Below, one piece after another: positions 1 to 10,780 of a DNA stretch of 64,000 nucleotides. Within the stretch, counting starts at the first letter, position 1; every line of letters starts with the position of its first letter. The translations under genes were made by a program, and so were the position numbers. This stretch comes from Haemaphysalis longicornis (Eukaryota > Arthropoda > Arachnida > Ixodida > Ixodidae). The DNA lies in the NCBI GenBank assembly GCA_013339765.2, contig CM023449.1, forward strand, positions 205,555,422-205,619,421, written 5' to 3'. The notes below the pieces were generated by a model. It made no database searches and was not told the DNA's origin. It was given only the letters and a program-made list of their open reading frames with translations.

Positions 1-35
1 CCCGTGCCGAGGAGGTTGCGTTCAGGAGGATTCGG

Positions 36-205
36 GTGGGGGTGGCCTTAGGTCCCGCCGTGACCCACCACTGGCCTCAATACCGAGGTTCCTTTACAAA
101 CCCTGGTTTCCCAGTTTGCCACCGCAGAGGCGCGATCACCGACCTTCACCACTTGCTGTGGTCCTGCCTCACCTTGAGGCCGATGAGACTACGGCACCTT
201 GCGGT
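36..205 (+). pseudogene. non-LTR retrotransposon ORF2, C-terminal fragment
   Basis: The frame open from base 36 contains a cysteine/histidine segment, VCHRRGAITDLHHLLWSCL, at about 111-170. It resembles the C-terminal motif after the reverse transcriptase (and RNase H) of I/Jockey-like LINEs, where a Cys pair is followed by H-x3-x-x-C in a context such as HLLWxC. The first Cys pair is incomplete, with Arg where a second Cys is expected. The match stops near 205, where GC-rich minisatellite begins. The fragment is cut by the window start. It is a dead piece of a mobile element, not a host gene. The clade cannot be fixed from so short a piece. Confidence 0.45.
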
Positions 206-430
206 GACGGGCCTAGAGCACTGCACGGGCCTGATTTTAAGGCCCGAGCCCGGCCCGAGCCCGCTTTGTGAAGCCCCAGCCCGACCCGGGCCCGTAACAC
301 CGAGCCCGGACCCGGCCCGGGCCCGGGCATTCATAAGTGAGCCTATCCCGGGCCCGGGCCGGGCCCGTCGTCTCAAGCCCAGGCCCAGCCCGGGCCCGTC
401 GTCTCAAGCCCACGCCCAGCCCGGGCACGG
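206..430. repeat. GC-rich ~33-bp minisatellite, copy 1
   Basis: A run built from CCCGGGCCCG-type blocks. A unit of roughly 31-34 bp containing GGGCCCGTCGTCTCAAGCCC is repeated at about 357-420. It is entered through CCTAGAGCACTGCACGGGC at 212-230, which also flanks a second patch near 1370 on the opposite strand. The long open frames across it in several frames are a result of base composition. Confidence 0.7.
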
Positions 431-475
431 TATTTTTTTTTTGAGCCTAGGGAGGGCCCGCATGTGTGTGACCAG

Positions 476-1195
476 GCCTGGTCTTAGACGTTGAAGAAAA
501 TTACTTTATTATATTTGGTCGAGTGTCTTCGTAGCGGGAAATCAGACGGAGCATCTAGTCTGTACAAGCACGCCCTGAATTGTAACGCAAAAAATAAGGG
601 TTTAAAAGTACACGTAATTTAGCTCACACCGTCTGCAGTTCACGCCACATGGGCGTAATAATAGCTCGTATTCTTACACGAGAGACACCATCACCTTTGA
701 TGTCCAGACTCTTGGCAACTTCATGTGGTTGTTTCGGTCACAAGTTGGTATTAATGAAACTTCTTGCTCTCCATTTGAATCCACGAGCATGTGCGTGCGT
801 TGAAATATTTTCCCTGGAGTGGTTGTTAAGCGGTGGCGCTTCTTTAGCACGCGAGTTTGATTTCCAGCCACAGCAGCCGCATTTAGATTGGTTCGACATC
901 TAAAACACACGTACATAGACATAGATGCACAGCTCCAGGGTGGCTTAATTAATTCCTTCCCCGCTAGGGCATTCCTTTTAACCGTATCTTTGATATGTTA
1001 TACACCAAAATATAAAATCTTGATGCAGTACATGAAATGTCCTTAAAGTTACAGTATAGTGACTATCAGCCCTAGCAAACCACGTTTTTAAAACAATGTA
1101 TACAACTAACATCAAGAAGCGCGTAAAAGTATACTCGGAATATTCAATTTTATGCTCTTTTCTACACTTGACGTCGGAACTATTAACGACCGGGC
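476..1195. other. no recognisable feature
   Basis: AT-richer DNA between the two GC patches. Short open frames of 80-85 codons occur on both strands, but none shows a family motif. Confidence 0.5.
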
Positions 1196-1199
1196 CTAT

Positions 1200-1390
1200 G
1201 AATTCAAGCCCGAGCCCGGCCCGGGCCCGTGGCGTCGATCCCGAGCCCGGCCCGGGCCCGTGGCACTGAGCCCGAGCCCAGCCCGGGCCCGCGGCACTGA
1301 CCCCGGGCCCGCCGATAATCGACTTCGGGCGGCCCGGCCCGGCCCACGGGCCAGGTCGGGCCCGGGCCCGTACAGTGCTCTAGACGGGCC
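1200..1390. repeat. GC-rich minisatellite, copy 2 (inverted relative to copy 1)
   Basis: Units of about 33 bp (GGGCCCGTGGC... and GAGCCCGGCCC blocks) run from about 1207 to 1370. They end at GTACAGTGCTCTAGACGGGC, the reverse complement of the sequence that introduces copy 1. The two patches are therefore members of one dispersed repeat in opposite orientation. Confidence 0.7.
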
Positions 1391-2319
1391 TCCGCGTAGA
1401 CGATGCCTCTGCATACGCCGCATGGATAGATGGGCGCCATCGTCGTTCACTCCTTGACTTCATCCGCGAAACGAACATTTTCACTTTCATCTAATCACCA
1501 TCAACTCCCACCCCCATATATATGCCCTGTGGCAAAGAAACGTTCATAAAAAAAGTGCGACGACGATTCACCCACTCTGACGGGCGGAGTCTGTAGTCAT
1601 CGTGACGTCATCGGCAATGATGCCAATACCACGCAGCACACTCAACCAGCTGTTGGCACAAAACTAGGAAGTCGCGAACGCTAACAGGAAAGAAAGAGAG
1701 AGAGAGACGACGGCCTTCAATGAGACTGACTAGGTTAGCCTGGCAAAGACGCTTGGCGTAGAGAGAGAGAGTGAGAGAAATCACTTTACTTCCAAGCAAG
1801 TAAGCTGGGAACGCGTGGTTGCCTCGGGCCGAAGGGTGGCAGCCACACCGACTAAAGGCAAGCAAAGGCGCAGTCATATGCACACTGGAAGAATCGCATG
1901 GAAGAGCTGTTGAAGGGATTAATTCGTGAAAGAGACGAGCAAGCTCCTCAGGAAGGCGAAGTAAGAACTAGAGATTTAGCACAGCAGGACGGGCTGTAGT
2001 GGCGTTTATTGGAAAATCTAATTTGACCTCCACTTCCTTCGCGCAGGCAAGTAAGCTTCGTCCTAATTAAGCGTCGATTGCCTTCAATAATAACCGCATG
2101 TACATACTTGAGAAGAAAGTCCAGGGGTGTGTGTGCTTCGTTAATGCTTACTTATTGGTATGCGGACTCGACAAGAAAAACCACCCGTCCGTCTTTGGCG
2201 CTTGATGGTCCGCAATTTCTTCGCTTAGGAAAATGGTAACATAAAATTCTATAAAGCCCTAAACGGAAGTATACTGTATTTTTCTTTACGACAACTTTTA
2301 TTGCCCCTATACCAAGTCT
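1391..2319. other. unrecognised; short GA-rich runs
   Basis: GA-rich simple sequence lies at about 1690-1710 and 1760-1780. Nothing else is recognisable. Confidence 0.5.
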
Positions 2320-3240
2320 TGTCAGCAGTGCATCTGTGCGTATCAATGAAGCAGACTTTAAAGGACTCGGAGTGTGGCAGTTCGAAAGTTTTGTGGAGCT
2401 GTAAACTGGTATTTATTAATGTGCCCTAGGGCCTCCATACTTTGATATTAGAATATTGCCCCCCCCCCCCCCAAAAAAAAAATTGTCTTCTCCCGGATGT
2501 ATTTTTGTACTGTAGTGAAGCGAACTTTAAAAGGGCTCGGTGCATAGCATTCTATAGGGACACGTAGTCTGTCCAGGTACTTAACAAAAGGCTTTAGAGA
2601 GCCTTGATACTTTGATGTCAAACTGTTCATACTGTCCCCAGATATGCCTGACTAATAGTGCACTTTTGTATAATTGTGAAGCCGACTTGACGGAGATTCA
2701 TAGTATAGCTTTTTATAGGGAATAGAAATGGTTCTTATAGGGGTGGTTACTATTATAATAGGTTTCAAGGCTTTCTTACTTTGATATGGGGCAGCATTCA
2801 TCTCCCTTAAAAATGTTCTCCAGGCTACGCACTTGTGTACCATAATGAAGGCGACTTTTGCGGCTAGTTGTGTAGCACTATCAAGTGCTAACCATGAATC
2901 TCTAGGAGGTATTTAATAAAACAGTCCTAGAGCCTTCATAGCATTCACCAGACCGCTGATATTGCGCTTTCCACTAATGTATTTGTGTATAGTAGTGAAG
3001 CAACCCTAAAAATGGTCCCCTGTACAGCCCCGCATAGGCCATTGTGACCCCTGCATTGGTTCATAAAGAGGCATCCAAAAACAGGCGGTCGGGCCTTGAT
3101 ACTTTCACGGCGGAATGACCATATATCATATGCAGACTGCTTCTAATGTAAACCAGAGTGCTTAAAAATACCCTTCTAGCATTGCACTTAAGTCCAAACG
3201 TCAAGCTGATTTCACAGAGGCCCTCTGTATAGAAGCGCAC
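2320..3240. repeat. strongly decayed ~165-bp tandem repeat array
   Basis: A phrase like (g)TGAAGC-GACTT recurs at about 2344, 2513, 2675, 2843, 2993 and, weakly, 3208, a spacing of roughly 150-215 bp. Each is preceded by a phrase like GTATTTTTGTA and followed by a GGGCTC/TAGCATTCTATAGGGA-like stretch and then GCCTTGATACTTTGAT. The order of these blocks is kept in five or six successive units although the sequence has diverged heavily. This is an old satellite-like tandem array. A C-run and A-run (about 2459-2481) sit inside one unit. Confidence 0.65.
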
Positions 3241-6200
3241 CTTGAGTACTTATCAACAATTTTCTGCATATTTTGCTGTCTCATACGGGATCGACATTTT
3301 GGAGAACATCGGCACGGTTTTCGGTGTCAGCGTTTTGGGGTGTTTCACTGTGGTGACAATTTTTTGTCATCGCTTTCTTAAACCGATTTTTTCTTGCGCG
3401 TATTGTGCAGTTAAAAAAACTGCTATGACAGTACCTATGAGAACGACATATACAGGCAAACAAACTTTACCAACTACTAATACCAGTTACACTGTTCATG
3501 TACCAGCTTGTATAGAGCAAGAAAAATTTTCGGCACGTTGTAGGCTAAGCATAAGCACACAAACAAACAGAGCAGCGTTGTTAATTCTACAATACGGTGC
3601 ATTGGTGTTCAAGAAGGACAATTGCAACGCCGAATTTGGGTTAAAAAAAATGTCTCTGCATAGCTCAGCGAACCTGGGACATGCAAAGTGACAGCTTGGC
3701 TTAGTCTGGGTGAGTATTCATTTCGCTTGGATGAACCTCGATGTAGCTGTATTGCCAACCACGGCTCAAAGCCATTCAATCCCGTGCAACGCTCACAGAA
3801 GGAAACCCGCGCTCGCTTTTATTATCCGCAAACGTGACGTTCCTGTTTCACGGCGAACACGGCGCAAGATGAGTCATGTAGCCCGAGACGACCGCGCGGT
3901 GCATGCGTGGGAGGCTGTCCGTTCGGTCGGCGACCGATCAGCTTAGCGACCGCTCGCGTCGCGGCCGCCGCCGCTACGTGAGCAGAACGACTGAAAACAG
4001 CGCCTTGTGCGGAGCTCCGTTAGCGCGCCCGGCGAATCACGTGATACCCTTAGCGCGGTGTGTCGCCGGTGGTGTGTCTCCGGTAAAAATGTTAACTTGT
4101 GCATCCTCCGGGAAACCACTGGACAAAAGAAGTAAAGCTTTGCTTTAAAAACTGTGCACAAAGCGGCCACATAATTCAGACGAACCTGTCCCGGCCATTC
4201 GCACGAGCCGCTCAGTTAGCATCCCGTCGCGTGCCCCATCGCACCACTGCAAATAGCAGCGTCTTATCATCGATGTGCTCGCCTATAGCTCCGGCCCCGT
4301 CCGCACGCTTGACTGCTTCCATTTGTCCGTGCATTCCGATTTGCTTCGTCCAAGTATGCGCCAACTTAACTTGGATCTCGTGGAAACGAACTCGTAGTAG
4401 CCGCATCATAAAGACTCGCTTTATAAATTTATCGTTCGTAGGGAGTAGAAGATATAGGCTTCGTATCAACTAAGAAGCTATAACTTTTATCCAAGCGCCC
4501 ATCTCCTGTATTAGCCCGCCTTGGGCGGGAAACTCAAAGCAATGCACACACGTATCATCGTAGAAAGCTTCTTCAAAGCCTGACGACAGAAAAGGACGGT
4601 GGCACAAGCGTCACTAGCCATTGACATCAATTTCGCTACAGCTGCTACAGCGCAGGCATTCCGGCGATGGCGTTGGTAGTGTCGTTGCGAGACTGCAGGC
4701 CCTCTGGTAGTGATTGTGCATACATTTATTGACGTCCTTAACAAAATAAGGTAGTTATGTAGGGAAAAAGCAGGGTATCAAGGGTATTCACGGGTATTCA
4801 AATTTAGTATAATTTGAAAAGAGAGTATTGAACTGCATTTCACACAAGCAACGATTAAAAGTGCAACACAAGTTTAATACATTTTTATCATCAGGATCTC
4901 TGTTTTGTCGGCATTTTCCTACGGCGGTTCCTCGATCACGATACGGTCTCCTGTGACATAAATAAAAGGTCAGAAATAAATCAAAACTGAGCTGTTTTTC
5001 CGTTTAACGCCCGCGAAAAATATTTGATGCTTTCATTTTCGTACTATCTAGCAAATACACCTGTCCAAGAGATCACACAATGCGGATGCTAATTTAGCTG
5101 GTGGCCATAACCCAATAAAGCTGCCTAACCATTTTTTCGACTTTTGAAGTTGCATTACCTTAAGGGGGGCCTCGTGAGGCTTAGAGACTGTGAACCACAT
5201 CTCGCCTCATCCCCACCGAGCTCTGTTGTACTTTGGTTTAAATCAATATAGCCAAGCAACTTGGCGGTTATGGCAACAGCACACTTTAACAACCCAAACT
5301 GAGTGGAAAAGAGAAATAAGGGCTGTTTTGAGCAGTATGTGCGCTGAGGTAGCATGTGGCTTTAATGACCACGCTCCTTTAGTTCAGTTAGAAGCGCGAT
5401 TCAGCGCGGCGCAAACCAGGAAGCGATGGAGAGAAAAGAGAGAGTAAGAATATTTGCAGAAATCATTAAAGAAAGTAAAAATTCACCTCACCGTGGGTGC
5501 GGGCGACGAGACGTCGCTTCGGTAAGAAGGTAACCGGAAATGTAGTGCTGCGGTGGTCATCTGGCGAAATTGACCAAATCAGGCAAGATAGAAGCGGGAG
5601 AAGGGCGCTCGAATAAAGCTCCACAATAATAAAGCCTTTATAAGCGTGATTACAATACCAGCGAGTTTTTTGCATTATTCGGCTTTGAAAAGATGACATT
5701 GTCTGTTACTGTTGGCGACTAAACTACTTCCGCTCCGACGCCCTTATCTTATCTTTCCATCTCACCAAGCTTTTGCGGAATTAAATTACCCGTCGAGCTA
5801 GCGTTCTTTTTGGCCCCTTTTCTGACACACTATTCCTTTTTTTCTTCAGAAGCGCGTAGTTAAAAACTGAAAATCGAGGCAGTTTTCAGGAAGTTCTCGT
5901 TAGGACCAAATAAACTAACCAAAGCTTACTGGCAGTTTTTGTTCTCAAGTCCTAAAAAGATTTACCACCCGTTCTTGAAAAAAGTTGAGAGAAGGGCGAA
6001 ATACTGACGTTTAAACTGCGTCAAAATCGCAGTCAAAACCTGCTTTAAAAGGGAGTCCACCTTTCACTGAAAGAGCGTCTGATCCATCGCCAAACGTTCA
6101 AAGATTCAACTGGCAAACGAAGAACGAACCGATGCGAGCATTTTTCGCGCACTAAGTACCAAACGCATCTCCGAGCGATGTAACTGTATACCAACACGTG

Positions 6201-6459
6201 GTTTATGAGATAAAGGCGTGCTATTGAACGCCTTCTTCATCATCGATGCGTGTATTGTATAATATACAACCGTTCCTTTATCGCGATTTTCGAGTAACCG
6301 TTTTGACACGACGGAAGCCTGGTTTCACGCATGCGCCGTGGGTCCAGAGATCTTATTAGAGTTTTTCCGTCGACCAACTGGCCTAAAGAGAAATGCAGCA
6401 GTTTTTGGGCAGGACGCCATCGGCCCTATTAAGAAAGCTTTGGCTTTAATAACACAATC
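3241..6459. other. unrecognised sequence
   Basis: About 3.2 kb with no protein motif, tRNA-like box pair or tandem array visible. The longest open frame (3242-3691, 149 codons, plus) begins at the edge of the tandem array, has no recognisable domain and is probably chance. A small run of GGGTATCA-like words occurs at about 4774-4800. Confidence 0.45.
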
Positions 6460-7029
6460 AAAACAAAACAATTCGTTGAAGCAAATTTTCCAAAGAGCAG
6501 GTTTCAGTTCGAAAGCACGTGCAAAAGATCGCATGCATTTCGAGTCTGTGCTGGCGCTGCTTGAGTTGATTGAGTTGACTAGCTCGTATGGCTCGTTTTT
6601 GAAGTATCATAAGGTTATTTAGGTTTGCATGCGTTTTGGTAGACCATACTAGAAAACAGTAATTTAATCGCGAATAAAAAGCGCGTAATGAACTTGACGT
6701 TTTACACTCGTAGGCACGTAGTATCTCAGCCGGTTTAATGCACCCACAGCTCGGCAAAGGTTTTTTCTAAGGGAAGCTATGTGTGGTGTCAATTAAAGGT
6801 TTTCGTGAAATGCTACCCCAGGGAAACGAATTGTCTCAGAGTATAAGATACTCTCGTCGTTAAAGTTTAACATCAGGATTGTAGGTATTTGTGTCTGTTT
6901 TAACGTGAATACGAGGTATTTTGTTTTATCTACATCTAATTCTAGCCCATTTGATCTCAGCCAAACACCTAATTTTACCAACCAATGATTCGCTTTTCTG
7001 TAGAGGCATTGAATATGCTTACCAGAGAA

Positions 7030-7497
7030 ACCTGGAGAATTGGGGCAGAATTGGGGCAGATTGGGGCAGAGAATTGGGGCAGAAACCTGGAGGCTCACTA
7101 AGAGGGATCAACTTAAATTGAGAACGACTCAGCGTGCAATGGAGCGGAAAATGATAGGTGTAACATTAAGGGACAAGAAGAGAGCGGAGTGGGTCAGGGA
7201 ACAAACACGTGTTAAGGACATATTAGTAGAGATTAAGAAAAAGAAATGGACGTGGGCAGGGCATGTAATGCGAAGGCAAGATAACCGCTGGTCATTAAGG
7301 GTAACAGAGTGGATCCCTGGAGAAGGCAAGCGTTGCAGGGGGCGGCAGAAAGTTAGATGGGCAGATGAGATCAAGAAGTTTGCGGGGATAAATTGGTCAC
7401 AGTTGGCACAGGACCGAGGTAATTGGAGAATAATGGGAGAGGCCTTTGCCCAGCAGTGGGCGTAGATTGGCTGATGATGATGATGATGATGATGATG
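7030..7497 (+). mobile_element. 5'-truncated RTE-clade LINE insertion
   Basis: The insert lies inside the minus-strand CR1-like LINE and is bounded by a 9-bp target duplication ACCAGAGAA (7021-7029 and 7498-7506). Removing the insert plus one duplication copy lets the CR1-like frame read from LFSG into KHIQC. The 3' end is a (GAT)n run at about 7471-7497, the tail type typical of arthropod RTE elements. The 5' junction carries four close repeats of a GAATTGGGGCAGA-like word (about 7036-7085) before normal RTE sequence starts. Such filler is expected from abortive target-primed reverse transcription. Confidence 0.85.
7095..7465 (+). pseudogene. RTE ORF2 C-terminal domain fragment
   Basis: An open frame ending in a natural stop at 7463-7465. 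It encodes the RTE C-terminus downstream of the reverse transcriptase: LKLRTTQRAMERKM, then KKWTWAGHVMRRQDNRW, RCRGRQKVRWADEI, NWSQLAQDRGNWR and GEAFAQQW. These blocks in this order mark the RTE clade. The reverse-transcriptase and endonuclease domains are missing because of 5' truncation. Only about 120 residues remain of a protein normally near 1000. A second, more damaged copy is at 14262-14986. Confidence 0.85.
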
Positions 7498-8130
7498 ACC
7501 AGAGAACAACACGTTTGTGCCATCACCGTACAATAAACGTTTTTCTGTGCCCGGCAGATTTGAAATGCCATTAATATACAAGAGAAACAGAACTGGACCG
7601 AGAATCGATACGTGGGGCTCCTCATATTGAATGTACGTGGAGCCCCATTTAATGCCATTTATTTCTGTATACTGGAACGTGGACGATAAGTAACTTTTAA
7701 TGAGTGACCATGCGACACCTCTAACTCCATAACACTAAAGTTTCCGTAAAAGCACATCATGCTGAATGCTAACAAATGCTTTGCTTAATACAAGAAATAT
7801 GCCTAGTGTGAGTACTTCCATTTCGATGTTTTCTAGAATTTGCTATTTTATTCCGAGCAGCGCCACCTGAGCGGTATTTTTTATTTTGAATACCAAATTG
7901 CTGAGCTATTAATATATCGCTTAGTGGCAAGAACGCTATTAGTCTTTTGTTTGTGAGACGTTCTGGAATTTTTGCAAGCACTGAGAGCACGTAAATCGGT
8001 CGATAGTTATTTAAATTCTTCATTGGTCCTCCTTTAAGTATAGATGTCGCTCGAGCAGGTTTCATTTTCTCTGGGAACAGTCCTTGCGAAAGAATAAGTT
8101 TGCATATTTGTACAAGGGGAATACTTCACC

Positions 8131-9085
8131 AGCAGCAACAGCCTTTAGTTGATTAGTCTCAGAAGCTCTCGTCCACGCCGCATGGTCCTCCTACGGCAAG
8201 CCAACGCGGACTAAAACCTCCACAAGCCCACATGCTCGCGGCGGTGTGAGCGAAAAATAATGGTAGGGAGGAGTCTTCGCCGGAACATTCGTTTACACGT
8301 AGGCACTGCGGGGCCATTCTATCATCACGATGCTCTTTTTCGTGACACAAAACTAACTCTAGCGCACTATTTGTTATCCCCTCCGTCTATCAACCCTTTA
8401 GCCTTATTTTACTTTCAGTTCTCGCAGCGCTTTAAGAGTGGTAAGATAAATCAAGTTCAGCTTGTACAATGGCGCAGGCCTAATGTCACGTCACAGCTGT
8501 GTTCGTCTCACCAAGCTAAACTCGACGAGCGCCGTATAGGTCACTCGAAACCAGTAACCCTGTCTACATATAAGGCACCTGTCAGCAGAAGACCAAATCA
8601 AACGCAAATTAAAATATATAAGTGACTATCGATAGTACCTCTCTAAGCCAGGGAGGGCCATTATAATAATAAAACTAATAAGTATAACATGTCTTCAGCC
8701 ACTTGTTTGTTATTATATTGGGCAGTTCATCGTGAAGTGGTACATAATTAAGAACTCCTGCCTGCTGACAATACATGGACTTCAACCGGAGACGTGTCGT
8801 AGTATTGGGAAACGTCTGGAGCTCGTGTTCTACGGCAGCTCTCGCTAAACAAATTGCACCAAGATGGTGTGCTCAAGTGAGTGAGCATTCTATTCAGCCG
8901 GTGAAGTGGAGTAGTTACCTATTGCAGGCAGCCTCGTGATGAGCGGGCAGCTTCGCTCTCGAGGCCAACAGAATTTGGACATCCAGATAACTACTAGTCA
9001 CCGCGTTCTCCCACAGCTCAGGGGTGGGAAGGGAGATGGAAGAGGGAGGAGATTGTGGTTTGCTTGCATTCTGTTATGATATGAG
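8131..9085. other. unrecognised sequence
   Basis: No motif, tandem repeat or box pair could be supported between the LINE and the MITE. Confidence 0.45.
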
Positions 9086-9088
9086 TAA

Positions 9089-9236
9089 GGCCGGGTTCAG
9101 GCTGCTGTCGCAACTGTCGTAATATCTTTAAATAATGACGTCATTTGACCTCCCAGCCACCCGAACTGCGTAAAACGCCGTTTTTTACGTCCATAGCGCA
9201 CGATATGGCTGTTACGTCGGTAGTCTGAACATAGCC
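9089..9236. mobile_element. Tourist/Harbinger-like MITE
   Basis: A 148-bp segment with imperfect terminal inverted repeats. The left end starts GGCCGGGTTCAGGCTGCTG and the complement of the right end starts GGCTATGTTCAGACTACCG; the similarity continues through CG-AAC. TAA is present on both sides (9086-9088 and 9237-9239), which fits the 3-bp TWA target duplication of PIF/Harbinger elements. There is no coding capacity, so it would have been moved by a transposase supplied elsewhere. The superfamily is inferred from the TAA and the GGC...GTTCA ends. Confidence 0.55.
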
Positions 9237-9239
9237 TAA

Positions 9240-9610
9240 GAGTGCCGGTTTGTAAATAGAACTTGCAGTCGCAAGGAGGTGGCGTTGGGAACATACGATG
9301 AAGGCGGACTGGGTGAGGGAAAATATTCGTACCCATGGGAAGTGTTATGTACGCAGGTATGAACATTGCTGGTCGATCACAGTTTATGATAAATGTGATC
9401 GGCTCGTACGGGAGGCGCATGGTTGCAGAGAGTGCCAACTGATGGCGAGCGCAATGCGAACGCGGGAAAATTCAACTGAATTCCCCGCCCAGCGGGATGC
9501 AAATTAAAAATTCTCGCGGACCTTTTAAATGCAGAGCATTTCTTTAACTCACGATGTCACCCGTTCTAGGCGTCCGTAGTAGTCCGCACCCCTCCTCCTA
9601 CAGTATATAA
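9240..9610. other. unrecognised sequence
   Basis: Spacer between the MITE and a SINE; nothing recognisable. Confidence 0.4.
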
Positions 9611-9611
9611 A

Positions 9612-9700
9612 AAATAATACTTACCGGCGCCTGGTTTCGATCCCACGACCCTGCGGGCGGAACGCAAGGTAAATGGTGCTCTACCCACTGCGCCACAAAG
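9612..9700 (-). mobile_element. tRNA-derived SINE head
   Basis: On the minus strand, TGGCGCAGTGGGTAGAGC (complement of 9678-9695) is a good A box and GGGATCGAAACC (complement of 9633-9644) a good B box, about 35 bases apart, as in a tRNA-type RNA polymerase III promoter. The outer ends do not pair as an acceptor stem, so this is a SINE head rather than a tRNA gene. Its A-box half lies inside the 140-bp tandem duplication described next. Confidence 0.6.
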
Positions 9701-9931
9701 CCGACACAGAATGGAAGGCTACGAACGCGCCTTATATCATTGACTCATTCAAACTACGTCAAGAAGCTGCTGATACAACGCATTCACTACCTGTTGGCGG
9801 AACGCAAGGTACATGGTGCTCTTCCCACTGCGCCACAAAACCGACACAGAATGAAAGGCTACGAACGCGCCTTATATCCTTGACTCATTCAAACTACGTC
9901 AAGAAGCTGCTGATACAACGCATTCACTACC
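9657..9931. repeat. 140-bp tandem duplication involving a SINE head
   Basis: The segment beginning GGCGGAACGCAAGGTA (9657) recurs at 9797. Both copies run through CACTGCGCCACAAA, CCGACACAGAATG, CTACGAACGCGCCTTATATC and CAAACTACGTCAAGAAGC with only a few differences. The duplicated unit contains the SINE A box but not its B box. Confidence 0.85.
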
Positions 9932-9991
9932 ATCAACTCCCCAAACACTAAACGTTAACGCAATACACCCACCCCCTATGCGACGCATTTA

Positions 9992-10231
9992 CTCGAGTCC
10001 CCCTCGCGGGGAGATGGGCCCAATTTTTTTAGTCTCATATTAGTACAAAATCCTCACACCAAATTTTGGGCAACTGTATCGGCACCATTTGCAAGCGAAA
10101 ACGAAGTGGATACTCGATCCCCCTCGCGGGGAGATGGGCACAATTTTTTTAGTCTCATATTAGTACAAATCCTCACACCAAATTTTGGGCAACTGTATCG
10201 GCACCATTTGCAAGCGAAAACGAAGTGGATA
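9992..10231. repeat. 120-bp direct tandem duplication
   Basis: The unit begins near ACTCGA-TCCCCCTCGCGGGG and runs to GCAAGCGAAAACGAAGTGGA. The two copies (9992-10111 and 10112-10231) differ at only a handful of positions and by single-base length changes, so the duplication is recent or the copies have been homogenised. Confidence 0.9.
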
Positions 10232-10370
10232 TATTAACGGGCTGTGTGGCTGTTGAGTAACGTGTAAAAACACCGCCTTCCTGAAATCTTGATTGCCTCT
10301 ATAGATGGGTGTCACGGGGCATATGTTGTGTTACAGTGTTTAGATACCTGTGTCTCAATGGGCGTGCGAT

Positions 10371-10780
10371 AATGAATGAATGAATGACATTTATTAAGAT
10401 GGGGGAGGCCACATGGCCGTAGTTGGGGAAGGGGAAGAAGGGAGGAGGGGGAGGTGATCACTCAATCGTTAGAGATGAATTGTTGAGGTAGATGATCAGT
10501 GATTTCTTTGGGAGGGGATTGTAGACCCCATCTCACACTACCCTTGCCAGGCCACTCTTAATGGAAAACACACCTAGAGCATGCAGAAAATTTGGATCTT
10601 CGTACGGGGAATCATCAGGGGACGAGTTGGGGGGCAGAGCACTGAGCAAAGAATCGCGAGAAGATGCGAAAGCTGCACAGTGCCAAGTGAGGTGCTTGAG
10701 GTCTGAAAAAACATTCTGCTGGCAATGCGGACAGTACGGGGTGCGATAAAAAAAATAAAATCTGAAAACATATTTCACCG
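10371..10780 (-). mobile_element. I/Jockey-like LINE 3' end with (CATT)n tail
   Basis: The minus strand encodes PYCPHCQQNVFSDLKHLTWHC (about 10745-10685), a clear C-x2-C...H-x3-x-C zinc-knuckle-like motif of LINE C-termini. The frame ends at a stop near 10533. A 3' untranslated region follows, containing AATAAA and a tail of CATT repeats (complement of 10371-10388). Frames shift upstream of 10770, and no reverse transcriptase survives. Confidence 0.7.

Larger units (their letters stand above)
6460..8130 (-). mobile_element. CR1/Jockey-like LINE fragment, split by an RTE insertion
   Basis: Read right to left, the minus strand encodes successive parts of a non-LTR reverse transcriptase. The N-terminal palm/fingers, with LNNYRPIYVLSVLAKI, lie near 8000. 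The catalytic block YINGISNLPG...LLYGDGTNVLFSG lies near 7500-7580. After the insertion come HWLVKLGVWLRSNGLELDVDKTKY near 6960-6890 and a thumb-like YCFLVW...LMILQKRAIR stretch near 6640-6560. The usual catalytic FADD/YADD appears as YGDG, so the copy is dead. Several frame changes are needed to follow it. The 5' and 3' ends are not defined; no endonuclease domain is visible to the right. Confidence 0.8.

Noticed and set aside
3242..3691. 149-codon plus-strand open frame
   Set aside because: No recognisable domain, and it begins at the edge of the decayed tandem array. Length alone is weak support.
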